Shown piece after piece: positions 39,474 to 46,836 of a stretch of 64,000 nt of DNA. This stretch comes from CAYNST01 sp964434105 (lineage in GTDB: Bacteria > Pseudomonadota > Gammaproteobacteria > Pseudomonadales > Cellvibrionaceae), in NCBI GenBank assembly GCA_964434105.1, contig CAYSTJ010000022.1, positions 1-64,000 on the forward strand, read 5' to 3'. The notes beneath the pieces were generated by a model. It was not told where the DNA came from, ran no database searches, and saw only the letters and a program-made list of their open reading frames with translations. The first letter of the stretch is position 1; every line of letters begins with the position of its first letter. The translations under genes and the position numbers were made by a program.

Positions 39474-39510
39474 ACCTTATATGAGAATAGTTCTTATTCG
39501 CAAGTATTGT
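39474..39510 (-). promoter_or_regulatory. Fur-box-like promoter of the asb operon
   Basis: The sequence ATGAGAATAGTTCTTATTC (39481-39499) resembles the AATGAGAAT-type Fur box; its 7-1-7 half-sites match at 5 of 7 positions. On the minus strand a TTGCGA (-35-like) and TATAAG (-10-like) separated by 16 bases surround it, so a bound Fur dimer would cover the promoter. It lies about 40-60 bases upstream of the asbA start. Confidence 0.6.
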
Positions 39511-39566
39511 TACATTGGTTACATTCGCTTAACCGGTTAACGCCGTCGGCAGGTAAAGGGGTGAGC

Positions 39567-39586
39567 GGTCCTTCGACAGGCTCAGG
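39567..39586 (+). repeat. dispersed repeat copy
   Basis: One copy of GGTCCTTCGACAGGCTCAGG. The same core recurs at 41895-41913 and, inverted, at 42019-42038, with a shorter variant at 53505-53517. All copies are intergenic, like REP-type elements. Confidence 0.8.
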
Positions 39587-39782
39587 ATGAGCGGTATTGA
39601 ATGTGTGCTCCAGGGGTGGTGTTGACGGACCGGACTGGAATACTGAGAAGAGCGCCTTCGTATATCCCGAACGGTGTACGAAGACTGGATGAAAAAATAA
39701 AACGTATTGACACCCCTGAAACGCCAGTTATAATCGCAGCTGGACGCGAGCACTTTCCCACCACTAAAAAAGGATTTTATCA

Positions 39783-39911
39783 ATGTCCGCCCAACTTCCC
39801 TACAAAATGCCGGGTACAGAAAAGGGAAAAATCGAATTCCTTTGTAACCTGATTGGCATCTCTTATAGCAAATTTTCAAAATACCCAAATCAAATCGTTA
39901 TGACGCGTTGA
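39783..39911 (+). CDS. possible small protein (42 aa)
   Basis: A short open frame whose ATG follows an AAAAGGA site about 9 bases upstream. The product is basic and polar (begins MSAQLPYKMPGTEKG) and not recognised. It may be a truncated gene start or a real small protein. The surrounding 600 bases hold no other gene, and codon evidence is weak. Confidence 0.3.
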   Translation: MSAQLPYKMPGTEKGKIEFLCNLIGISYSKFSKYPNQIVMTR

Positions 39912-40065
39912 CCCCTATCGTTTGGTGTCACCCGCCGGGTCATATCGAGAGGATGAATGTCGTGGCGTTCTTGCCTAAAAACCAGCACGGTCCTGCGTTG
40001 GCAGCAGCAATCGGAAAAATCAGGGATCCCCTGGTTAACCCGCATTGGGGGCTTTGGGGCAAAAA

Positions 40066-40721
40066 ATGACCAATGATAAAGAATTAACGGTGGAGATCAG
40101 CCATTATGCACACGTGCTTGAGACCGGATTGTTCTATCAATGGTTGAAATTCGTANNNNNNNNNNNNNNNNNNNNNNNNNNNNNNNNNNNNNNNNNNNNN
40201 NNNNNNNNNNNNNNNNNNNNNNNNNNNNNNNNNNNNNNNNNNNNNNNNNNNNNNNCCATTATGCACACGTGCTTGAGACCGGATTGTTCTATCAATGGTT
40301 GAAATTCGTATGCCTTTTTTCAGCCATTTTTACTGCTTGGTTGATTTTTAAAGAGATCGAAGATTTTCCGGCAATTATCCGTATATTCCTTGCTGTTTTT
40401 CCTGTCCTGATCTTCTTGATGATAATTGACAGTCTTCCGTCTTTAATATCAAAGGTGGCCGGTGCCGATAAAATCCTGGCTGATGTAAGTGAAAGCGTTA
40501 TAAATTTATATCTTGAGAGCCATGCCGAACTTCCTTTAAAGGGTCTGGAGCGCATAGATTTCGGTTCGGAATCCTATTGGAAACGTTGGGAAATCCCATT
40601 TTTAATGAACCGGATAGTTGCACATTATAGTGATCGAGAAATTACCATTCGGACAAGAGTGGATTATGCGGCACTCTACAAATTTTTTAAGGATTTAAAT
40701 CATCGCTTGCCCGCTGATTAG
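40066..40721 (+). CDS. two-TM protein, paralog 1 of 3 (interrupted by assembly gap)
   Basis: The reading frame is broken by 100 Ns (40156-40255). The 55 bases before the gap (40101-40155) are repeated exactly after it (40256-40310). Collapsing the duplicate and the gap gives a 166-residue protein, the same length as the two paralogs that follow. It shares their N-terminal HYAHVLETGLFYQWLKF motif, two hydrophobic segments (about residues 30-48 and 53-72) and a C-terminal soluble domain with the conserved FGSESYWKRWEIPFLMNRI. The C-terminal domain is about 95 residues and could be a PH-like fold, which is inference. The function is unknown. Confidence 0.75.
40156..40255. other. assembly gap (100 N)
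   Basis: Exactly 100 undetermined bases, flanked by a perfect 55-base duplication. This is best read as a scaffold join between two contigs that actually overlap, not as missing sequence. Confidence 0.95.
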
Positions 40722-40822
40722 TGGATTATTCCGCTGTTCCAGACGTCGATTAACAGCGCTAATCCGAATCTTTAGCCTGGCTGCTATCTCAGTAATGTGG
40801 TGGACCCAAGAGAGCCCATAAA

Positions 40823-41323
40823 ATGATGAATGGAGCGGAAAGCTGTACGTGTATTAACCACTATGCTCATATGCTCGAAAAAGGTTGGTTGTACCAGTGG
40901 TTTAAATTCATCTATCTGATGCTCGGAATTTACGTTGCTTCGCGAATACTTATAGATTTCGATGAATACCCCGTAATTGTACGCATTCTGGCGGCGCACA
41001 TCCCGGCCCTGATTTACATTTTTATCGTTGACCGAATTCCCGTGTTAATGACAAAAGTCTTCGGTGCGAACAACGTTCTGGCGATTGTTGATAAACGCAA
41101 AATCACCCTATTTTTAGAAAAACCGTTTGAACTACCGCTAGAAGATCTGCAAAGCATCGAATTCGGTTCGGATTCATATTTCAAGCGGTGGCAACTGCCT
41201 TTTCTAAAAAACCGAATCAAAGCGCAGTACAGTGATCGGGCGGTTGTCATTCCAACCAGAGTCGATTACGCGCCGCTGTACCGGTTTATCCACGCGTTAA
41301 ATCGTCGGTTGCCGGAGGCGTAA
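40823..41323 (+). CDS. two-TM protein, paralog 2 of 3
   Basis: A 166-residue protein of an unrecognised family. The N-terminal motif NHYAHMLEKGWLYQWFKF is followed by two membrane segments (about residues 29-45 and 54-72) and a soluble C-terminal domain with IEFGSDSYFKRWQLPFLKN and VDYAPLYRFIHALNRRL. It lies 100 bases after paralog 1 and 64 bases before paralog 3, probably as one operon. Its last 57 codons are almost identical at DNA level to paralog 3 while the first half is clearly diverged, pointing to gene conversion. Confidence 0.75.
   Translation: MMNGAESCTCINHYAHMLEKGWLYQWFKFIYLMLGIYVASRILIDFDEYPVIVRILAAHIPALIYIFIVDRIPVLMTKVFGANNVLAIVDKRKITLFLEKPFELPLEDLQSIEFGSDSYFKRWQLPFLKNRIKAQYSDRAVVIPTRVDYAPLYRFIHALNRRLPEA
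41143..41311 (+). repeat. 169-bp identical block, copy 1
   Basis: A perfect match to 41708-41876 inside the neighbouring paralog. The identity starts at AGATCTGCAAAGC and ends at CGTCGGTTG, with one mismatch if extended 13 bases upstream. Confidence 0.95.
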
Positions 41324-41387
41324 TGGAAAATCAGACCGGGAAGCTGACGAATATCAGATGTCTTGAAAATTATACCGGGATTAAAAA

Positions 41388-41888
41388 ATGACTGGAGACA
41401 TGGAAAGCCGTGTGCGAATCAATCATTATGCACATGTCCTCGACAAAGGGTGGTGCTTCCAGTGGTTTAAATTCGCTTGTGTGGTTCTGGTAATTTACAT
41501 GGGGTCACGAATACTTCAGGCCTCTGATCAGTATCCGATAATTTTGCGCATTCTGGCTGCACACGTTCCGGCGATTATCTACCTTTTTGTCGTTGAGAAT
41601 CTACCCAACGTTCTGACCAAAATTTTTGGTGCCAATACACTTATCGGCGTTGTGGATGACAACGGGATCACGCTCTACCTGGAGGATTGCGTCGAACTAC
41701 CGCTAAAAGATCTGCAAAGCATCGAATTCGGTTCGGATTCATATTTCAAGCGGTGGCAACTGCCTTTTCTAAAAAACCGAATCAAAGCGCAGTACAGTGA
41801 TCGGGCGGTTGTCATTCCAACCAGAGTCGATTACGCGCCGCTGTACCGGTTTATCCACGCGTTAAATCGTCGGTTGTCGGTTGAATAA
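41388..41888 (+). CDS. two-TM protein, paralog 3 of 3
   Basis: A 166-residue paralog of the two preceding genes, with NHYAHVLDKGWCFQWFKF at the N-terminus, two membrane segments, and the same C-terminal domain. An in-frame ATG four codons later is an alternative start. Only the C-terminal third is shared nearly base for base with paralog 2. The family is not recognised. A tandem array of short membrane proteins with fast-changing halves could reflect immunity or envelope roles, but nothing here proves this. Confidence 0.75.
   Translation: MTGDMESRVRINHYAHVLDKGWCFQWFKFACVVLVIYMGSRILQASDQYPIILRILAAHVPAIIYLFVVENLPNVLTKIFGANTLIGVVDDNGITLYLEDCVELPLKDLQSIEFGSDSYFKRWQLPFLKNRIKAQYSDRAVVIPTRVDYAPLYRFIHALNRRLSVE
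41708..41876 (+). repeat. 169-bp identical block, copy 2
   Basis: A perfect copy of 41143-41311, in the same reading frame of paralog 3. Confidence 0.95.
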
Positions 41889-41894
41889 AGAGGC

Positions 41895-42038
41895 GGTCCT
41901 TCGACAGGCTCAGTCTGCGCGGTACTCACCGGCAGATCTGTAATCCGGGGAAAGGGCGTTTCCATTTTTCCCTGTTTCTGCTACAGGGATAATCTGACTT
42001 TAAAAGCATCCCGTTTTTCCTGAGCCTGTCGAAGGACC
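41895..42038. repeat. inverted pair of the dispersed repeat
   Basis: GGTCCTTCGACAGGCTCAG (41895-41913) and its reverse complement within CCTGAGCCTGTCGAAGGACC (42019-42038) flank a 105-base spacer between convergent genes. The arms could pair in RNA on either strand and act as a transcription barrier. The same core is seen at 39567-39586. Confidence 0.75.
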
Positions 42039-42078
42039 CTCGCCCGGCTTCCCATTGACACGTCTCGCAGCATCAATG

Positions 42079-42711
42079 CTAACTGACGGCACGGTGTTGG
42101 GGAGCATTCTCCGGCACGTTAAACAGCTGTGCGATCTGCAATTCCGCAGCCGCCAGGCTGTCAGCTTTCGAGGTGTCGCCCATCGCCAGTCCTTCGGCGT
42201 AGATAAATTCGACATCGTCAAGCCCGATAAAGCTGAGAATCTGGCGGACAAAACGGCTCTGGGAATGCTCCTCACCATAAATGCCGCCGCGGCTGAAAAT
42301 TACATAGACTTTTTTCCCTTTGATCAATCCTTCTGGACCATTTGCGGTGTAGCGGAATGTAATACCTGCCCGGGCGATATGGTCGAACCAGGCTTGCAGG
42401 CCAGACGGTACGTTAAAGTTGTACATGGGGATACCGAACACGATCACGTCCGCATCTTTCAGTTCCTGAATGAGGGTATCTGAGTAGTTCACCACGTCGC
42501 GCTGTTCGGCAGTCTGGTCTGCCGGTGGGGTCAAAAATGCCTGAAAGCGCGCCTGATTCAGGTGCGGCACAGGATTCTCGGCCAGGTCGCGTGTCACGAC
42601 GGTGCTGCCCGGATTCTCGGTTTGCCACTTTTTAACAAAGCTATCGACGAGGCCGGACGACTGCCCCTGTCCGTTGAACAAACTGCTTTGGATTCTGAGT
42701 AAGCGTTGCAT
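42079..42711 (-). CDS. azoR: FMN-dependent NADH-azoreductase
   Basis: A 210-residue flavodoxin-fold quinone/azo reductase. The FMN-binding loop PMYNFNVPSGLQAWFDHIAR (about residues 95-114) and the SRGGIYG stretch (about 140) match AzoR. It reduces quinones and azo compounds with NADH and protects against thiol and electrophile stress. A GGAG site precedes the ATG. It is divergent from a LysR-type regulator across about 105 bases, the usual arrangement for a regulator and its target. Confidence 0.9.
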   Translation of the reverse strand: MQRLLRIQSSLFNGQGQSSGLVDSFVKKWQTENPGSTVVTRDLAENPVPHLNQARFQAFLTPPADQTAEQRDVVNYSDTLIQELKDADVIVFGIPMYNFNVPSGLQAWFDHIARAGITFRYTANGPEGLIKGKKVYVIFSRGGIYGEEHSQSRFVRQILSFIGLDDVEFIYAEGLAMGDTSKADSLAAAELQIAQLFNVPENAPQHRAVS

Positions 42712-42816
42712 GATATAAACTCCGTTTGATGATTGTTTGACTGAATCTATTTAAGCATTGATTAAATGGATATAAAAATGCAATTATTAGCTTTAATTCA
42801 TCGAAAAGGTTGATGT

Positions 42817-43722
42817 ATGGCGGCCGCATCCAAGTCTTTACCCACTCCCCATATCAGCCTGGAACAGTGGCGTTGCCTGGTGGCGGTGGTTGATGCCGGT
42901 GGTTATGTGCAGGCCGGGGAAGCGCTGCATAAAAGCCAGTCATCAGTGACTTATGCGGTACAGAAGCTGGAGCACGCGCTGAATGTAAAAGTGTTTGTCA
43001 TACAGGGGCGCAAGGCGGTGCTGACGCCTGTGGGGCAAATGCTGTATCAGCGGGCGCAGCAGTTGCTGGAGGATTCACTGAACATGGAGCGGGCGGCGGG
43101 CAGGGCATCGGCAGGCTGGGAAAGCGAGATCGGGATTGCCGTCGAAGTGCTCTATCCGACCTGGCTGCTGCTGGAGTGTCTGAATGCGTTCGGCGAGGTC
43201 AGCCCCCAGACTCGCGTGAACCTCTATGAAACCGTGCTGGACGGCGGTGCCGAGCTGCTGCGGCGGGGCAAGGCGGACCTGGCGATTCTGCCACGTATCC
43301 CCACGGGTTACACCGGCGAAGCCTTGCACCGTCGGGTGAAAACCATACCGGTCGCCCATCCCGATCACCACCTGCATCAACTAAACCGGGAGTTAACATT
43401 GCGCGATCTCCGTCGGCATCGCCACATCGTTGTGCGGGATACGGCGGTGCAGCGCAATGATAAAACCCAGACGGTGGAAGTCTCTCAGCGATGGACCGTC
43501 ACCAATATGGCCACGTCGATTGGTGCCGTTTCGCGTGGTTTCGGTTTTGCCTGGCTGGCCGCCGACAAGATTGTTCACGAGCTGGAAGCGGGCATCCTCA
43601 AGCCCCTGCCTTTGCGTGGCGGCAGCGAACGTTTTGTGGACATCTATCTCATCTTTGCGGACAGTGACGCAACGGGCCCCGGTGTCGAGCGTCTGGCGCA
43701 AATCATCAGAAGCAGGCAATAG
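42817..43722 (+). CDS. LysR-family transcriptional regulator
   Basis: A 301-residue LysR regulator. The winged HTH lies at about residues 17-75 (LEQWRCLVAVVDAGGYVQAG, then HKSQSSVTYAVQKLE), followed by a periplasmic-binding-like effector domain. It is transcribed away from the azoreductase gene and probably controls it, in response to electrophiles or quinones; this is inferred from position. An AAGG site precedes the ATG. Confidence 0.88.
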   Translation: MAAASKSLPTPHISLEQWRCLVAVVDAGGYVQAGEALHKSQSSVTYAVQKLEHALNVKVFVIQGRKAVLTPVGQMLYQRAQQLLEDSLNMERAAGRASAGWESEIGIAVEVLYPTWLLLECLNAFGEVSPQTRVNLYETVLDGGAELLRRGKADLAILPRIPTGYTGEALHRRVKTIPVAHPDHHLHQLNRELTLRDLRRHRHIVVRDTAVQRNDKTQTVEVSQRWTVTNMATSIGAVSRGFGFAWLAADKIVHELEAGILKPLPLRGGSERFVDIYLIFADSDATGPGVERLAQIIRSRQ

Positions 43723-44028
43723 TTGTTGTCGCTGTGAACGGTAGGTTCACCCGCCGTTCAAACCCGGACCGGTCGCACCGTTTGATTATCACAGGTAAAC
43801 CGGTGTCTACCGCAGTGGTTCAGTGAAAGCCTGCGCTGCGACTTACCCTTGATTCAGTTCACCAGGACCGGGGTACAGTTGGTGTGCCCGGTTCGCGAGA
43901 GGGTATTGGAATGGTGTTTTTGATAACGAGATAAATCTGCGCAGGCTTCTGCAATAGACCGGTCGCGGGTGTGATATCGCCGGCCCGGAGCAGCGGTTTG
44001 CTGACCCGGGCCGGCGACTTTTTAGCGC
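43723..44028. other. intergenic region between convergent genes
   Basis: About 305 bases between the LysR gene and the convergent glycan-binding lipoprotein gene. It contains a strong hairpin next to the lipoprotein stop. I see nothing else. Confidence 0.5.
43977..44023. terminator. strong hairpin terminator
   Basis: A 12-bp GC-rich perfect stem (TCGCCGGCCCGG with CCGGGCCGGCGA) and a 17-base loop. A CTTTTT run follows on the plus strand. It lies 12 bases after the stop of the minus-strand lipoprotein gene and downstream of the LysR gene, so it probably ends transcription from both sides. Confidence 0.75.
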
Positions 44029-46776
44029 TTACTCGGCGGATTCGGCAGGCAGGGTTGACATGAAGATCCCGTAAATCCCATTGACAACGTCTTCACCGCG
44101 ATCGGTCAGGTCCACGCCCGAGTCGGGGTCGTCTGGCACGGTAAAGCCGTCTGACAGGGACAGGCTCCAGTGACTTGACTCCTCGTCGTCGCTCTTCCAG
44201 GTCCAGGCGATCCAGCCGAAGGGATTGATACCCAGGCTGCCGGTTTTGACCGTGTCGTCGAAGCTGGCCAGCCAGTTGATGTCGGACAACTCCCCGCGGT
44301 CGCGGAAAGCAAAATCAGTGACTTCCGCCGCGGTCTCGAAATCGAGGGCGAGGACGGTCTGGTCGACTTCAACCAGTGTATCCACCGTGAAGTTCCTGAT
44401 CTGGACCGGTTCGGTTTTAGCGGTCGTCACACTCGCCACTTCCACACCGATGCCGCTCAACGGCCCGTTGACAGAAAATGTCTCGGGATTGATGTTGTGG
44501 CCGTCGCGAACGAGGTCTGCAATGCCGATTTCCATGGCAAACCACTGGCCCAGGGGAATATTGTTTGACACCTGGGTATAGGCGAGGCTACCGAATGCTG
44601 TTCCGCTGGATGCGTCCAGAACAAAGGGTTGAATGGCCATGGTACTTTCCGACGCATATTCTTCCGGGATGAATATTTCAAAGTTCACTATAAATGGTTC
44701 GGATGCATCAATTGGTGTCGGCAAATTCGCAACAGTATCATCGACCATCGCGATGCTATGATCGCTCGAAGTCCAGGGCACCAATACCGACAGTACGCCG
44801 TCGCCATAGGTCAACGAAGCGTCTGATCCTGCGCCCCAGCCGCGCCTCCAGTTCTCCAGCCGGTTTTCATAGACCGTTACCCGCTCCGTGGTGGCGGCCA
44901 CGTTGCTGCTTTCCACCCGCACGTCGTCGATCAATATGGGCGACGTTTTGGCGAAATTCACGTTGGCAATTTCGATACCCAGCGCGTTGGGGCGCACTGT
45001 CACATCAAAATCGTCGTTGCCGGTATAGCCGTCACTCAGAATATAGTTCGGGAAGTCGGCCTGGGTTACCGTGATGGTATTCCATTCGTCGAACCGGAAT
45101 TCCGGCTCTCTGAAAGGGATGAAGTCCAGACCGCTGAAGACCCAGTTTTTACCGTCCTGCAAAAAGGGCTGTAGCGAGAGACTGGTTTCGGTTGCGTATT
45201 CGGCCGGCACAAATATTTTGAAGGATACCGTGAAACTTTCCTGTAAGTTAAGCGGTGGCTGCGATGTCGAGATTCGGTTGGTTCTCACGGGTACCGTCTT
45301 ATCGGCACCATTCCAGTCGGGGAGCACGGCCAGCGCCCCGTTTAACCAGGTCAGGGCGCTGGCCGTGGACATATACGCGCCCCACGGAATGTCCCAGCCT
45401 GTAATGTCCGTATCAAAGCTACTGAAAAAGATGGGCGCTGCGACGGCGCTGAGGGTGAAATGATCGATCAGAATATTGCCTGTCACCGCGGCCGCCTTGC
45501 CATTGGCCGATACACGAATACCGGCCCGCGTCACCCGGGACGGATCAAAACTTTCACTGCGCTGAACCAGATCTGTGTCGTCGGAGACGACGAAGGCGTA
45601 GCGGTTCCAGCGATTGCGAAACCGGGAGCTGGCAGGCGATGGGCTGGTCAGCGCGTACTCGCCATCCGCATTTTCAAACAACAGTTGCATGCTGAGTGCG
45701 CCGCCGGCGTCGATATAGCTTTGCGGGATAAACGCTTCGAAAGTCGCCCCCAGGCCGATAATGTCTGTTTCTTCGCCCAGTGGATAGGACATGGCGACAT
45801 GGTCATCCGGCCCCGACCAGGGCAGGTTCAGCGTTAAAGCCCGGTTGCCGGTCGCCATATACATGAGTTCGTCATGGTCCACCGTTGCGCCGCCCGGTGC
45901 GCCCGATCCGCCGAAACTGCCAACGATAAAGGGCATCTGCAGCCGCTGCAGATCGCCCGTATTTTCGCGGATCTTGCGTTCGGAATTCCAGGGGGTTGTG
46001 AATGCATGCACCGACAGCACCAGATTGTGCTGTGAATCGGCCGCCAGCAATTCCTGGGCCCGGCCTCCCATAAATGCGTGATGATCCTCACCGCAGCCAG
46101 GGGCATCGATAACCAGCGGCACCTTGAAGCCCATGGTGCGGAAGCGGCGAATGTATTCCTTGTAGGTGGCAATGTACCCTTCGTAACTCTGGCTGGCCGC
46201 CGACGAGAATATGTCGACAGGCCCCCAGGCATTGGCGATATTTAACATGATGTGTGACTGGAAGCGCGCCTGTGACAGCACGGGCATCCAGCTGTTCAGC
46301 CACCGGTTGGTGACGGCATTGTCAATCGCCGCCATGGCGCTTGTGCAGGCCACTTCGCCTTCAGGGCCGGTAAATACCAGAATCGCGATATAGTCCTGTT
46401 CAACGACTTGTATCAGTGCGTTTTCCAATTGTTCGGCTGTCGTGTCTCTTTCCAGATGCAGACGCACCACGTTGGAACCAACGCTGCGAATGGCTGCAAT
46501 ACCGGCCAGGCTTTCGGAGGGATTGACGTCATACCGCAGGTTGATGCCGCGCAGCAGCACGGGCTTCCCTGATGCGTCAAAAATCTGATTGGCGTTGGTG
46601 GTCATCACCTGCGCATCGCCCGGCGGCCTGGGAATGTTCGGATCGATCTCCGGGGGCCGTTCGGGAATGAGAGGGCGCATGTCCCTGTCATCGTCCAGCA
46701 TACCGTCGCTGCGATCGCAACCCTGCAACAGCATCATGCCCAGCAGGATGGCCCGGATGGCAGTAGTTTTGTTCAT
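44029..46776 (-). CDS. GH5_8-like lipoprotein lacking catalytic residues, with inserted beta modules
   Basis: A 915-residue lipoprotein (lipobox LLQGC, Cys20; GGAGCG before the ATG). Residues 55-310 align by eye with beta-mannanases of GH5 subfamily 8: NQIFDASGKPVLLRGIN, SNVVRLHLE, LNIANAWG, VLSVHAF and FIVGSFGG. The acid/base Glu (normally ANEW) is Ala183 and the nucleophile Glu (normally GEFGG) is Ser287, so hydrolysis is not expected. The last barrel strand (FGWIAWTWKSDDEE) appears only near residue 850. Between lie three beta-sandwich-like modules, each opening with a W-x-x-x-D pattern (PWSGPDD at 319, DWNGAD, PWTSSD). With the adjacent TonB receptor this suggests a mannan-type surface glycan-binding protein. 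Confidence 0.78.
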   Translation of the reverse strand: MNKTTAIRAILLGMMLLQGCDRSDGMLDDDRDMRPLIPERPPEIDPNIPRPPGDAQVMTTNANQIFDASGKPVLLRGINLRYDVNPSESLAGIAAIRSVGSNVVRLHLERDTTAEQLENALIQVVEQDYIAILVFTGPEGEVACTSAMAAIDNAVTNRWLNSWMPVLSQARFQSHIMLNIANAWGPVDIFSSAASQSYEGYIATYKEYIRRFRTMGFKVPLVIDAPGCGEDHHAFMGGRAQELLAADSQHNLVLSVHAFTTPWNSERKIRENTGDLQRLQMPFIVGSFGGSGAPGGATVDHDELMYMATGNRALTLNLPWSGPDDHVAMSYPLGEETDIIGLGATFEAFIPQSYIDAGGALSMQLLFENADGEYALTSPSPASSRFRNRWNRYAFVVSDDTDLVQRSESFDPSRVTRAGIRVSANGKAAAVTGNILIDHFTLSAVAAPIFFSSFDTDITGWDIPWGAYMSTASALTWLNGALAVLPDWNGADKTVPVRTNRISTSQPPLNLQESFTVSFKIFVPAEYATETSLSLQPFLQDGKNWVFSGLDFIPFREPEFRFDEWNTITVTQADFPNYILSDGYTGNDDFDVTVRPNALGIEIANVNFAKTSPILIDDVRVESSNVAATTERVTVYENRLENWRRGWGAGSDASLTYGDGVLSVLVPWTSSDHSIAMVDDTVANLPTPIDASEPFIVNFEIFIPEEYASESTMAIQPFVLDASSGTAFGSLAYTQVSNNIPLGQWFAMEIGIADLVRDGHNINPETFSVNGPLSGIGVEVASVTTAKTEPVQIRNFTVDTLVEVDQTVLALDFETAAEVTDFAFRDRGELSDINWLASFDDTVKTGSLGINPFGWIAWTWKSDDEESSHWSLSLSDGFTVPDDPDSGVDLTDRGEDVVNGIYGIFMSTLPAESAE

Positions 46777-46836
46777 GGTACGCTCCGAAATTACGTTGTT
46801 CATAAAATACAGGTCTCCGGTAACTGCCGGCAGTGA

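Noticed and set aside
40156..40255. Genes spanning the N run as separate proteins
   Set aside because: The open frames read through undetermined bases; the duplicated flanks show they are one gene.
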